A stretch of 64,000 nt of DNA from CAJXMH01 sp964001305 (lineage in GTDB: Bacteria > Bacteroidota > Bacteroidia > Flavobacteriales_E > Vicingaceae), in assembly GCA_964001305.1 (NCBI GenBank), contig CAXFAI010000019.1, positions 62,001-126,000 on the forward strand, given 5' to 3'. Under the pieces are notes generated by a model. It saw nothing but the letters and a program-made list of their open reading frames with translations, ran no database searches and was not told where the DNA came from. Shown piece by piece: positions 25,370 through 34,028 of the stretch (its first letter is position 1; each line of letters starts with the position of its first letter). The position numbers were made by a program, and so were the translations under genes.

Positions 25370-26722
25370 TTAAGATCGCTTTTCGGCTAATTTAACAAAA
25401 TCATCGTAGCTAATTTCTTTCTCTTTTATCTTAGCTGTTTTTTGATAAAAGTCTCTCAATTTAACCGAGTAAAGCTGTTCATATAACCGTCGAGCTTCAT
25501 CTTGGTTCTGCAGCACTCTTTTTGCTGTGTCTTCCAATTCCTCTTCGCCCATTATATCTTGACTCATTCCTCCTAATTGTTGTTTTACTAAATTTTTAGT
25601 GTGCTCAACAACTTCTTCTTGCTCAACCTTAATATCGTGTTCTTTGATAAGCTTATTCTCAATCAACTGCCATTTTAATCCAGTAGCATATTGGTCATAT
25701 TCTGCTTCAATTTGCTCATCGGTAATTGGCTTTTCATTAGCCGTTTTTAACCAACGTTTCATAAACGCATCAGGTAAACTCAACTTTGCCTTTTTCAACA
25801 AATGATCTTGAACATCTCTTTCAAGCAATTGCTCAGCATTTTGCTCAAAGTTAGTTTCCATTTCACCTTTTATTCGGGCTTGCATTTCTTCTTTGGTCTT
25901 GATTATATCAGGGCCATAAATTTTATCAAAGAATTCTTTATTCAAATCAGCAGGCTCCATGCGATTGATTTTCTCAACCGTATACTGAAAGTCCGACTTT
26001 TGATCTTTAATATATTGCTCTTCAATTCCTAACCAAGAAGCAACATAATTATGAGCAGCAATATCTTGAGGTTTAACCTTTACTACATCTCCTTTCTTTA
26101 AACCAAAGAACTTCTTTTGGTCTTTTTCTTTTGTAATGGTAGCAATGTTAAGAACCGTGCTATTTGAAATTCCTCCCTCTTTTACTTTCCCTTTCTCTAA
26201 TTCCTCAAATTTGCCATATAGCATATCGCCTTTCTCAGACTTGTCTACCTCAACCATTTTACCGTATCGCTTCGCAATCTCAGTAATCTGCTCATCTACC
26301 ATTTTGTCGGTAACCTTTATCTTGTATTTTTCAAACTTGTCTTTGTCGGTCACGTCAACTTTCACCTCTGGAGCTATACCCACTTCGTAAGTAAACTCAA
26401 AATCTTTTTGGGTTTCCCAATCAATATTCTTCGCCTCTTCTTCCTTAGGCATTGGGTTCCCTAACACATTTAATTTCTCCTCACCTATATATGCATACAA
26501 TTTATCCGAAAGCAATCGATTGATTTCTTCTGCCATGATATTGGTTCCCACCATTTTCTTAACCATACCCATTGGTACATGTCCCTTACGGAAACCTGGC
26601 ATATTTACTTGCTTACGATAATTTCTCAGAGATTGCTCAACTTTTTCTTTGTAATCGTTTTCGCTGATTTTGATTGTAATTTCAGCATTGAGCTTGTCTA
26701 GGTCTTTTTTTACTACTTCCAT
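25370..26722 (-). CDS. tig: Trigger factor (ribosome-associated chaperone)
   Basis: Trigger factor binds nascent chains at the ribosome exit tunnel. The 450-aa protein has the N-terminal ribosome-binding domain with the signature NMPGFRKGHVPMGMVKKMVG (about residues 39-58, the usual GFRxGK loop read here as GFRKGH). A weakly conserved FKBP-like section (about 150-250) and the helical C-terminal chaperone arms follow. The divergent PPIase section is normal in Bacteroidota. The order tig-clpP-clpX is the classic one. A tRNA-Leu gene and its terminator lie just upstream. Confidence 0.93.
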   Translation of the reverse strand: MEVVKKDLDKLNAEITIKISENDYKEKVEQSLRNYRKQVNMPGFRKGHVPMGMVKKMVGTNIMAEEINRLLSDKLYAYIGEEKLNVLGNPMPKEEEAKNIDWETQKDFEFTYEVGIAPEVKVDVTDKDKFEKYKIKVTDKMVDEQITEIAKRYGKMVEVDKSEKGDMLYGKFEELEKGKVKEGGISNSTVLNIATITKEKDQKKFFGLKKGDVVKVKPQDIAAHNYVASWLGIEEQYIKDQKSDFQYTVEKINRMEPADLNKEFFDKIYGPDIIKTKEEMQARIKGEMETNFEQNAEQLLERDVQDHLLKKAKLSLPDAFMKRWLKTANEKPITDEQIEAEYDQYATGLKWQLIENKLIKEHDIKVEQEEVVEHTKNLVKQQLGGMSQDIMGEEELEDTAKRVLQNQDEARRLYEQLYSVKLRDFYQKTAKIKEKEISYDDFVKLAEKRS

Positions 26723-26738
26723 AGCTTGAATTTGTTTT

Positions 26739-26774
26739 AAAAAAAATGGCGTAAAACCAGAGCCTTACGCCATT
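26739..26774 (-). terminator. Intrinsic terminator after tRNA-Leu
   Basis: On the minus strand, AATGGCGTAA pairs with TTACGCCATT (10 bp, 26745-26754 with 26765-26774) and is followed by eight T. It begins 5 nt after the tRNA CCA end and separates it from tig. Confidence 0.92.
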
Positions 26775-26778
26775 CATT

Positions 26779-26863
26779 TGGTGCGGATGGAGGGACTCGA
26801 ACCCACACGCCGCGAAGCACTAGATCCTAAATCTAGCGTGTCTACCAATTTCACCACATCCGC
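26779..26863 (-). tRNA. tRNA-Leu (anticodon TAG)
   Basis: The minus strand reads as an 85-nt type II tRNA with an encoded CCA end. The acceptor stem GCGGATG pairs with CATCCGC. The anticodon stem is CTAGA/TCTAG with loop TTTAGGA, so positions 34-36 are TAG (reads CUA and related Leu codons). The long variable arm TGCTTCGCGGCG is typical for Leu, and the T-loop is GGTTCGAGTCC. It has its own promoter and terminator. Confidence 0.97.
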
Positions 26864-26906
26864 TTACATTATATTAATGAACATCTGCTTTATTAAAACA
26901 GGAGGG

Positions 26907-26937
26907 CAAAAGTAATACTTTTCCAAAAACCAAACAA
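26907..26937 (-). promoter_or_regulatory. Bacteroidota-type promoter for tRNA-Leu
   Basis: On the minus strand, TTG (26935-26937) and TACTTTTG (26907-26914) are spaced by exactly 20 nt, a near-perfect consensus for a stable-RNA promoter in this phylum. Confidence 0.7.
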
Positions 26938-27006
26938 TATGATTTGAGCTAGTTTTACTTTTTTCTGATTATAGTTAATCTTGTAAAGTCAAGAAAAACA
27001 AAAAAC

Positions 27007-27858
27007 ATGAAAATTAAGCCAGACGAAGTATCTCTTGGAAGACTACATAACCACTTATTAAGCGCTGTAGCACCCAGGCCAATTGCTTTTGCATCTACTG
27101 TAGACAAAGATGGAAATCGCAATTTGAGCCCCTTTAGTTACTTCAATGTATTTAGCACACGCCCTCCAATTGCTATTTTTTCACCTGCTAAAAGCGGAAG
27201 AACCAATACACAGAAAGACACCTACCACAACGCCAAAGAAACAATGGAGGTAGTTATCAATGTTGTCAATCACAACATTGTTCAGCAAATGTCACTTTCA
27301 AGCACGGCTTATGAAAAAGGGATTGATGAGTTTGAAAAATCAGGCTTAACTCCTATAGCATCTGAATTAGTAAAGCCTGCTCGCGTTAAAGAGTCTCCAG
27401 TTTCTTTTGAATGTAAAATTAGAGAGGTGGTTGAATTAGGTGATGAAGGAGGTTCAGGAAATCTAATAATTTGCGAAATCCTTTTGATTCATATTAATGA
27501 TAACATTTTAGATGAAGAAGGAAATATAGACACCAAAAAAATTGACTTAGTTGGAAGAATGGGTGGAAATTATTATGTGCATGCAAATGGTGATGCCTTA
27601 TTTGAAGTTCCAAAGCCAATCAGACAAAAAGGTATTGGAGTAGATCAACTGCCTGAAAAAATTAGAACAAGTCACATTTTAACGGGCAACGACTTAGGTA
27701 TGCTTGGCAATGTAGAACGCTTGCCTTCTGCCGAAGAAATTGAAGAATTCAAAAAGAGTTTTGACATTAAAGAAGATTGGGATGCAAAACAAAAGCATGC
27801 CCATGACTTACTTTGTGAAGCAAAAATAGATCAAGCTTGGAAAGTACTTTTAAGCTAA
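27007..27858 (+). CDS. Flavin reductase-like FMN-binding split-barrel protein
   Basis: The 283-aa protein belongs to the flavoredoxin/flavin reductase (RutF/HpaC-like) FMN-binding split-barrel family. Support: VAPRPIAFASTVDKDGNRNLSPFSYFNVFS, the IAIFSPAKSGRTNTQKDTYHNA region and the downstream GRMGGNYY segment. It has no signal peptide and should be cytoplasmic. The extra C-terminal part (about residues 200-283) is found in the longer Bacteroidota form of this family. The substrate is unknown. The gene is single and faces rpmE2 across a shared terminator. Confidence 0.9.
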   Translation: MKIKPDEVSLGRLHNHLLSAVAPRPIAFASTVDKDGNRNLSPFSYFNVFSTRPPIAIFSPAKSGRTNTQKDTYHNAKETMEVVINVVNHNIVQQMSLSSTAYEKGIDEFEKSGLTPIASELVKPARVKESPVSFECKIREVVELGDEGGSGNLIICEILLIHINDNILDEEGNIDTKKIDLVGRMGGNYYVHANGDALFEVPKPIRQKGIGVDQLPEKIRTSHILTGNDLGMLGNVERLPSAEEIEEFKKSFDIKEDWDAKQKHAHDLLCEAKIDQAWKVLLS

Positions 27859-27874
27859 GTCGAATTAGAAGCAA

Positions 27875-27912
27875 TAAAAAAGCCCTGATGAAATTTCATC
27901 AGGGCTTTTTTA
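27875..27912. terminator. Bidirectional intrinsic terminator between the flavin reductase gene and rpmE2
   Basis: A long inverted repeat (AAAAAAGCCCTGATGAAA paired with TTTCATCAGGGCTTTTTT) has T-runs in both directions, so it can end both convergent genes. Confidence 0.95.
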
Positions 27913-27928
27913 TAATCTGAAAATTATC

Positions 27929-28210
27929 TTATTTGCTTTCCTCTTCGGTCGCTTTTTTCTTATCAAATTGCTTGTATCTGTTCTTAAACTTGTCAATTCT
28001 ACCCGCAGTATCTACTAACTTCATCTTACCAGTATAAAATGGGTGAGATGTGTGTGAAATTTCAAGCTTAATTAAAGGATACTCATTTCCATCTTCCCAC
28101 TTTACAGTTTCTTTAGATGGAGCGGTTGATTTTGTTAAAAAAGAATAGTCGTTTGACATATCTTTAAAAACTACAAATCTATAATCTTCTGGATGAATAT
28201 CTTTTTTCAT
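27929..28210 (-). CDS. rpmE2: Ribosomal protein L31, type B (zinc-free)
   Basis: The 93-aa protein is bL31 of the large subunit. It has the start MKKDIHPEDYRFVVFKD, the segment EISHTSHPFYTGK and the end GRIDKFKNRYKQF. The CxxC zinc ligands of the type A protein are missing, which marks it as type B. Type B copies are often used when zinc is short, but in Bacteroidota this is commonly the only L31. A -7 box TATATTTG lies at 28236-28243 on the minus strand, about 25 nt before the start codon. Confidence 0.97.
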   Translation of the reverse strand: MKKDIHPEDYRFVVFKDMSNDYSFLTKSTAPSKETVKWEDGNEYPLIKLEISHTSHPFYTGKMKLVDTAGRIDKFKNRYKQFDKKKATEEESK

Positions 28211-28324
28211 GACTCTGCCTTAAAAAATTGGAGGGCAAATATACAACATTTTAATTTCTTAGCGAATACATTTTCATTTTTATTCACTTAACCTTTTACT
28301 AGCACAAAATTAAAGCCTTAAGTC

Positions 28325-28356
28325 TTGTATTAGCTCCCTGTACTGACTTACTTTTG
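28325..28356 (+). promoter_or_regulatory. Bacteroidota-type promoter for serC
   Basis: TTG (28325-28327) is followed after 21 nt by TACTTTTG (28349-28356). The serC start is about 44 nt downstream, which gives a short leader. Confidence 0.6.
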
Positions 28357-28399
28357 GCAAATATTTCGCAATTTTGAGCGAGACCTAAAAACTAACAAT

Positions 28400-29473
28400 A
28401 TGACCAAAGTTCACAATTATAGTGCAGGCCCTTGTATACTTCCACAAGAAGTTTTTCAAAAAGCCTCTGAAGCCGTTTTAAACTTTAACAATCTTAACCT
28501 TTCTATTTTAGAAATCTCTCACAGAAGTAAAGATTTTGTGGATGTTATGGAAAATGCGCGAGCTTTAGTTAAAGAATTACTAGGAGTTCCAGAAGGATAC
28601 CAAGTATTGTTTTTACAAGGTGGTGCTAGTTTAGGTTTTTTAAAAGCTGCTTATAACTTCTTACCAAAAGGAGAAAAAGCGGCTTACATAAATACTGGAA
28701 CATGGGCGTCTAAAGCCATAAAAGAAGTTAGTCACCGAGGCTCTGCAGATGTAATTGCAAGTAGTGAGGACAAAAACTTTAGCTACATTCCAAAAGGATA
28801 TGGCATTCCTTCAGATGCAAAATATTTGCATTTAACATCTAACAATACCATCTACGGCACACAGTTTAAAAACTTCCCAATAAGCCGAATCCCTTTATTG
28901 TGCGATATGTCTTCGGATATTTTTAGCCGAGAAATTGATGTTTCAAAATTTGATTTAATTTATGCGGGAGCTCAAAAAAATATGGGTCCTGCAGGTACCA
29001 CATTATATATTGTAAAAGAATCTGCCTTAGGAAAAGCTGGCGATGATATTCCAACTATGCTTGACTTAAGAACTCATATTAAGAAAGATTCGATGTTTAA
29101 CACTCCACCAGTTTACCCTATTTATGTAAGTATGCTAACCTTGGAGTGGTTAAAAGCCAATGGTGGTGTTTCAGCTATTGAAAAGAAAAATCAAGCCAAA
29201 GCTGACTTACTTTACAATGAGATTGATAGAAATCCATTATTTAAGGGCGTAACTGCGAAAGAAGATCGCTCGAACATGAACGCTACTTTTGTTTTAAATG
29301 ATGACAGTCAGGCTGAGGCGTTTAACAAACTATGGACAGAGGCCAACATCAGTGGTATAAAAGGACATCGATCAGTAGGAGGCTATAGAGCCTCTATGTA
29401 CAATGCTTTACCTATTGAAAGTGTACAGGCTTTAGTAGATGTAATGCAAGAATTTGAAAAAACACACGGATAA
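28400..29473 (+). CDS. serC: Phosphoserine aminotransferase
   Basis: SerC converts 3-phosphohydroxypyruvate and glutamate to phosphoserine, and it also acts in pyridoxal phosphate synthesis. The 357-aa class V aminotransferase starts with VHNYSAGPCILPQEVFQ, shows the GGASLGF loop, and has the PLP-binding lysine in DLIYAGAQKNMGPAG. The C-terminus has the substrate-binding GHRSVGGYRASMYNA. serA follows after 5 bp, so this is a serine operon. Confidence 0.97.
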   Translation: MTKVHNYSAGPCILPQEVFQKASEAVLNFNNLNLSILEISHRSKDFVDVMENARALVKELLGVPEGYQVLFLQGGASLGFLKAAYNFLPKGEKAAYINTGTWASKAIKEVSHRGSADVIASSEDKNFSYIPKGYGIPSDAKYLHLTSNNTIYGTQFKNFPISRIPLLCDMSSDIFSREIDVSKFDLIYAGAQKNMGPAGTTLYIVKESALGKAGDDIPTMLDLRTHIKKDSMFNTPPVYPIYVSMLTLEWLKANGGVSAIEKKNQAKADLLYNEIDRNPLFKGVTAKEDRSNMNATFVLNDDSQAEAFNKLWTEANISGIKGHRSVGGYRASMYNALPIESVQALVDVMQEFEKTHG

Positions 29474-29478
29474 AAAAG

Positions 29479-30438
29479 ATGAAAGTATTAGCAAACGACG
29501 GAATTGCAAATTCAGGAAAAGAAGCCTTAGAAAAAGCAGGCTTTGAAGTTATAACCGAAAAAGTAGAACAAGCAGACTTGATAGAAGCCATCAACGAAAA
29601 TGGATATGAAGTGCTTTTAGTTCGCTCTGCCACAAAGGTACGTGAGGACATCATTGACGCTTGCCCTTCTTTAAAAATGATTGGTCGTGGTGGTGTTGGC
29701 ATGGACAATATTGATGTTGATTATGCCCGTTCAAAAGGAATTAATGTATTCAATACACCAGCCTCTTCTTCGCAATCTGTTGCTGAATTAGTGATGGCAC
29801 ATTTATTTGGTGCAGTTCGTTTTTTACACCAAGCAAACCGCGAAATGCCAATTAAGGGTACAAGCGACTTTAAGGTATTGAAGAAGAACTATGCAAAAGG
29901 CATCGAACTTCGAGGTAAAACCTTAGGAATTTATGGCTTTGGACGTATTGGTCAAGCATTGGCACAATATGCACTAGGTTGTGGCATGAAAGTGTTAGTG
30001 TATGATAGAAACGAAGGCCCTTTTGATATAACACTTTCAATTGCTGATCAGAATTTAACGGTAACTCTTGAAAGATCTGAACTTGAAGAAGTTTTAACAC
30101 AATCTGACTTTTTAAGTTTACATGTTCCAGCTACAGACGGCGCTTTAATAGGTGAAGCAGAAATTGCTAAAATGAAAGACGGTGCGATTATATTGAATGC
30201 TGCTCGTGGTGGCGTAGTAGATGAAATGGCTTTGCTTACCGCTTTAAACGAAGGTAAAATTGCGCATGCGGCTTTAGATGTATTTGAAAACGAACCTACT
30301 CCTTCGGCTGAAATACTCGCTCATGAGAAAATCTCGTTAAGCCCACATATTGGTGCAGCTACCCTGGAAGCGCAAGATCGAATTGGCACTGAACTAGCCG
30401 ATAACATAATTGCTCACTATCAAAAACAAGAAGCTTAA
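29479..30438 (+). CDS. serA: D-3-phosphoglycerate dehydrogenase, short form
   Basis: SerA oxidises 3-phosphoglycerate to 3-phosphohydroxypyruvate, the first step of serine synthesis. The 319-aa protein has the D-2-hydroxyacid dehydrogenase fold. It shows GRGGVGMDNIDVDYARSKGI, the NAD-binding GIYGFGRIGQALAQYA, and the catalytic Arg/Glu/His in LNAARGGVVDE, FENEPTP and SPHIGAATLEAQ. It lacks the C-terminal ACT domain of serine-inhibited forms, so feedback control must differ. It lies 5 bp after serC, and a terminator follows. Confidence 0.95.
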   Translation: MKVLANDGIANSGKEALEKAGFEVITEKVEQADLIEAINENGYEVLLVRSATKVREDIIDACPSLKMIGRGGVGMDNIDVDYARSKGINVFNTPASSSQSVAELVMAHLFGAVRFLHQANREMPIKGTSDFKVLKKNYAKGIELRGKTLGIYGFGRIGQALAQYALGCGMKVLVYDRNEGPFDITLSIADQNLTVTLERSELEEVLTQSDFLSLHVPATDGALIGEAEIAKMKDGAIILNAARGGVVDEMALLTALNEGKIAHAALDVFENEPTPSAEILAHEKISLSPHIGAATLEAQDRIGTELADNIIAHYQKQEA

Positions 30439-30460
30439 AGCAAATTCAAACAAAGAATTT

Positions 30461-30498
30461 AGGGTGAAAGAGCTTTCTTTCACCCTTTCTTTTTCCTT
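30461..30498 (+). terminator. Intrinsic terminator after serA
   Basis: GGGTGAAAGA pairs with TCTTTCACCC across a GCTT loop, followed by TTTCTTTTTCCTTTT. It stands between serA and the DUF1015 gene, so read-through may be partial. Confidence 0.85.
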
Positions 30499-30534
30499 TT
30501 AGTTTCTTGTAATTTAGCCTCAAAAAGAAACCAA

Positions 30535-31791
30535 TTGGCAGATATTATTCCATTTAAGGCCATACGCCCTACAAGAGACAAAGCCCACCTAGTGGCTTCA
30601 CGTTCCTATATTTCATACTCCCCTAGCGCTTTACGCTCTAAATTGGATGAAAACCCTTTTACTTTTCTTCATATACTTAATCCAGAGTATCAATTAAAAA
30701 AAGGCATGCAATGCAAGGGAGCAAGTAAATATGAAAAAGTAAGAGAAAAGTTTGACGATTTTGTGAATCAACAAATTTTGGAACAAGATGATAAAGCTTG
30801 TTATTACCTCTATCGGCAAATTAAAGACGGGCATCCTTATTTAGGCATTATTGGCTGTGCATCGGTAGAAGATTACAACAACAAGGTAATTAAGAAACAT
30901 GAAGCGACCATTGCCAAGCGAGAGGAAATGTTCAAAGAATACTTAAAAGGGGTAGAAATTAATGCGGAACCGGTTTGTTTTACATATCCTAACCAACTTG
31001 AAATTGACCAAGTGGTTCAGCAAGTAGTTTTAGGTCGAGCAGAATATGATTTTACCACCACAAATAAGGTACGACATACCTTTTGGATTATTGATCAAGA
31101 CGCAGACATTGCAACCATTAAAAATGCCTTTGAAAAGATAGACTCTATTTATATAGCCGATGGGCATCATCGTTCGGCATCTTCTGCCCTTTTGGGAAAT
31201 GAACTAAAGAAAAGAAATCCGAATCATACTGGTTCAGAAAAATACAATCACTTTATGGGCATTTTCATTCCTGAAAGTGAATTGCAGATTTATGAGTTTA
31301 ACCGCTTAGTAAAAGACATTGGAAAATTAAATACCAAAAGTTTCCTCAAAGCATTAAATGAAGAGTTTGAAGTATTGTACACAGACCAAGCACTTTTTGC
31401 ACCCAGAAAAGTGCATGAAATTGGAATGTATATAGAAGGAAAATGGTATTGCCTAATTCCCAAAGAAGGGCTGTATAAAGATAATGACCCGGTAAACAGT
31501 TTAGATGTTTCTATTCTTACCAATCATTTATTAGCACCCATTTTAGGAATTAAAGATTTACGAACCGATAAGCGAATTGCATTTATGGGAGGCTTATCAG
31601 GCATTGAAGCCCTTATGAAAGAAGTAGATAGTGGAAGATTTAAAGTCGCTTTTTCGCATTTTCCGGTAAGTATGCAACAATTAAAAGACATTGCAGATGC
31701 CGACCAAATTATGCCACCCAAAAGTACTTGGATTGAACCTAAACTTAGAAGCGGATTAACGGTTTATTCTACTAGTAAAAATGACGAATAA
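30535..31791 (+). CDS. DUF1015 family protein
   Basis: The 418-aa cytoplasmic protein begins at a TTG codon and matches DUF1015: I.PFKAIRP near the N-terminus, the NP..FLHI region, YLYRQIKDGHPYLGIIG, and the central IADGHHRSASS motif (A208-D209-G210-H211-H212-R213). A conserved C-terminal AFSHFPVSMQQLKDIADA..IMPPKSTWIEPK follows. It sits about 100 bp after serC-serA. DUF1015 proteins have no firmly known reaction to my knowledge. Together with the DGHHR motif, which recalls ParB-like serine kinases, this position suggests a role in serine or phosphoserine metabolism. That is inference only. The next gene overlaps its 3' end. Confidence 0.9.
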   Translation: MADIIPFKAIRPTRDKAHLVASRSYISYSPSALRSKLDENPFTFLHILNPEYQLKKGMQCKGASKYEKVREKFDDFVNQQILEQDDKACYYLYRQIKDGHPYLGIIGCASVEDYNNKVIKKHEATIAKREEMFKEYLKGVEINAEPVCFTYPNQLEIDQVVQQVVLGRAEYDFTTTNKVRHTFWIIDQDADIATIKNAFEKIDSIYIADGHHRSASSALLGNELKKRNPNHTGSEKYNHFMGIFIPESELQIYEFNRLVKDIGKLNTKSFLKALNEEFEVLYTDQALFAPRKVHEIGMYIEGKWYCLIPKEGLYKDNDPVNSLDVSILTNHLLAPILGIKDLRTDKRIAFMGGLSGIEALMKEVDSGRFKVAFSHFPVSMQQLKDIADADQIMPPKSTWIEPKLRSGLTVYSTSKNDE

Positions 31792-32464
31792 GATGAGCAT
31801 TGCTGACAATTTAAACCGCATTAAAAATCAATTAGAAAAAGGGGTTGAGCTTGTAGCTGTTTCTAAGACTAAACCTGTGGAGGCTATAGAAGAAGCTTAC
31901 CAAGCCGGACAACGAATTTTTGGTGAAAACAGACCACAAGAATTACAACAAAAAGCGGAAACTCTGCCCAAAGATATTGAATGGCACATGATTGGGCATC
32001 TGCAATCGAACAAGGTAAAATACATTGCCCCTTATGTTTCTTTAATTCACTCAATTGACAAACTCAGCACCTTAGAAGAGGTGAATAAAAGAGCTAAACA
32101 AAACAATCGAACGATTCGAGTGCTTTTGCAAATGCATATTGCAGAAGAAGAAAGCAAGTTTGGTTTAACAAGACAAAAACTAGAAAACTTTTTAGCAAGC
32201 CCAAGTCTGAAAGAGCTAGAAAACATAAAAATTGTTGGCATGATGGGCATGGCCACTTTTACAAATGACAAAAAGAAAGTAAAAAGTGAGTTTGATACGC
32301 TAAAAACCATTTTTGATCAAACCAAAGAGAATTATTTTAAAGGCAACACTGACTTTAAAATTTTAAGCATGGGCATGAGTGGTGATTTTAAGATTGCCAT
32401 GGATTCGGGCTCAAATATGGTTCGAATTGGTAGTGATATTTTTGGAAAAAGAGAAAATCATTGA
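31781..32464 (+). CDS. YggS-family pyridoxal phosphate homeostasis protein
   Basis: The 227-aa protein binds PLP and helps balance B6 vitamers and amino/keto acids. It is a single-domain alanine-racemase-like barrel. It shows ELVAVSKTKPVEAIEEAY (PLP lysine in VSKTKP), FGENRPQELQQK, DIEWHMIGHLQSNKVK, and the C-terminal LSMGMSGDFKIAMDSGSNMVRIGSDIFG. The start at 31781 overlaps the DUF1015 stop. A second ATG at 31793 is equally possible. The operon context with a PLP enzyme (serC) upstream fits. Confidence 0.95.
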   Translation: MTNKMSIADNLNRIKNQLEKGVELVAVSKTKPVEAIEEAYQAGQRIFGENRPQELQQKAETLPKDIEWHMIGHLQSNKVKYIAPYVSLIHSIDKLSTLEEVNKRAKQNNRTIRVLLQMHIAEEESKFGLTRQKLENFLASPSLKELENIKIVGMMGMATFTNDKKKVKSEFDTLKTIFDQTKENYFKGNTDFKILSMGMSGDFKIAMDSGSNMVRIGSDIFGKRENH

Positions 32465-33162
32465 GTTCGCAAATCCCTTCTTGGAAACCATTTGGTTTAG
32501 CGCTAAGAGACTACTTTAAAGGAGCCACAGAAACACAGCTAAGCATTCACCAAGAAGACGGAAGCATAAGCAAAATGCCAGTTTCTGTATTTTTTAGAGA
32601 TGAAGATGAGCTTCCGCCATTAGAGAGCTTCGCCTTAGACCTTTGCCAAGGAAAAATTTTAGATGTAGGTGCTGGCGCAGGCTCTCATAGCCTTATTTTA
32701 CAAAACGAGGGTTTTGAAGTTACTCCTATTGATGTTTCCGATGAGGCTGTTTCTGTCATGAAGGCTAGAGGATTAACCCAAGCAAAAACTGCTTCTTTCT
32801 TAAATTTCAATGCAGATGAAAAGTTTGACACCCTGCTTTTCCTTATGAATGGAATTGGCATTTGTGAAAAGCTAATCCACCTTGAAAAACACCTTACGCA
32901 TGCCATATCACTTTGCAAAGATGATGGACAAATCTTATTGGATTCTTCTTCCCTGCAAAACAGCAAAACAGGACAAGAAGAGCAAGCGGTTGAAGTTAAC
33001 TACCAATTGGAATTTAATGGCCATTTTGGAGCTCCATATTCATGGCTGTATATCAATCAACATACTTTAATGCAAGCAGCCAATAACTGTGGCTTGCATA
33101 CTCAAATTATTTACGAAGAAGAGGATGGCAGTTACCTTGCTCGGCTGACCTTAAACTCCTAA
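32461..33162 (+). CDS. Class I SAM-dependent methyltransferase
   Basis: The 233-aa protein has the Rossmann-type methyltransferase motif I ILDVGAGAGSHSLIL (about residues 65-79), then an acidic end of strand 2 (PIDVSDEAVSVM) and a motif-like LLFLMNGIGIC. The TTG start overlaps the yggS stop (TTGA), implying coupling. The substrate cannot be told. There is no signal peptide. The length is typical for small-molecule methyltransferases. Confidence 0.88.
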   Translation: MSSQIPSWKPFGLALRDYFKGATETQLSIHQEDGSISKMPVSVFFRDEDELPPLESFALDLCQGKILDVGAGAGSHSLILQNEGFEVTPIDVSDEAVSVMKARGLTQAKTASFLNFNADEKFDTLLFLMNGIGICEKLIHLEKHLTHAISLCKDDGQILLDSSSLQNSKTGQEEQAVEVNYQLEFNGHFGAPYSWLYINQHTLMQAANNCGLHTQIIYEEEDGSYLARLTLNS

Positions 33163-33195
33163 CAACTTTTAAACTTTAAACGAACAAATACTGCT

Positions 33196-33203
33196 TAACT
33201 TTG
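33196..33203 (+). promoter_or_regulatory. Possible -7 box for the HEAT/DUF493 genes
   Basis: TAACTTTG matches TAnnTTTG and lies 15 nt before the start codon at 33218. A matching -33 TTG is not visible, so this is only a candidate. Confidence 0.35.
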
Positions 33204-33217
33204 CTGAAAAATTAAGC

Positions 33218-33751
33218 ATGGCAGAAGATTCTAAAGAGGTAAAATCAATTCTAAAAGATTTCCAAGCATCGGATGAAAAAATCGTTTTAGAGGCGATTAA
33301 AAGAAACCGAAAAGAGGGCAACAGCAAAACTTTTGAAGCTTTACTAAACACTTTAAAAGAAACTGACGAACCAACGGTTGAATCGGCCATCATAGAATTT
33401 TTGTTTGATTTAAAAGACCAAGGCGCAAAAGATATTCTCATTCAAAAATTGGAAGACAACAGCCTAGCCTATTACAATAGTTTTTTAGTGGCCACTTTTT
33501 GGCAATCAAGTATTGATGGTTCAGATCACTTGGAATTATTTGTCCAAAAAGCAATTGAGGGAGACTATATGACTTGCTTAGAAGCCTTAACCGTAGTTGA
33601 AAATTTTGACAGTGCCTTTAGCGAAGATGAAATTCAAAACTGCTTGCTTGAAATTACAGATGCTTTAGAGGATGAAGAAGAAAGTGATAAAAAAGCCCTT
33701 TTAAATAGCCTTAAAGAAGTCATTCAAACTTTACCAATTGAAGGAGAATAA
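33218..33751 (+). CDS. Small HEAT-repeat-like protein
   Basis: The 177-aa acidic, all-helical protein has two to three HEAT-like units (for example KTFEALLNTLKETDEPTVESAIIEFLFDLKDQGAKDIL). It carries no signal peptide or membrane segment. It probably acts as a cytoplasmic scaffold. Partner and role are unknown. The DUF493 gene follows after 2 bp, so they form an operon. The pair may be a conserved Bacteroidota unit. Confidence 0.75.
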   Translation: MAEDSKEVKSILKDFQASDEKIVLEAIKRNRKEGNSKTFEALLNTLKETDEPTVESAIIEFLFDLKDQGAKDILIQKLEDNSLAYYNSFLVATFWQSSIDGSDHLELFVQKAIEGDYMTCLEALTVVENFDSAFSEDEIQNCLLEITDALEDEEESDKKALLNSLKEVIQTLPIEGE

Positions 33752-33753
33752 AG

Positions 33754-34026
33754 ATGAATAAAGACCCATATGCCGACTTAAGAAAAAAATTAGTAGAAAG
33801 TGGAGATTGGCCAAGAGTCTATTTCTTTAAGTTTATTATTCCTTCAGACAATCAAAAGCTAGCACAAGTAGAGTCATTATTTGGTCCTGAAGCCAATGTA
33901 AGCATCAAACAATCTCATAAAGGGAACTATGTGAGTGTAAGTGCAAAAGAAGTGATGTTGAATGCAGACAAAGTGATTGAACGGTATAAAAAAGCCAATG
34001 AGATTGAAGGCTTAATGGCCTTGTAA
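33754..34026 (+). CDS. DUF493 family protein
   Basis: The 90-aa protein shows the DUF493/YbeD core: DWPRVYFFKFIIPSDNQKLAQVESLF, then a beta-hairpin (KGNYVSVSAKEVM) and a final helix (ADKVIERYKKANEIEG). E. coli YbeD has an ACT-like fold linked to lipoate metabolism regions, but the function is not established. It follows the HEAT protein after 2 bp and ends 2 bp from the convergent DUF3108 gene. Confidence 0.88.
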   Translation: MNKDPYADLRKKLVESGDWPRVYFFKFIIPSDNQKLAQVESLFGPEANVSIKQSHKGNYVSVSAKEVMLNADKVIERYKKANEIEGLMAL

Positions 34027-34028
34027 GT

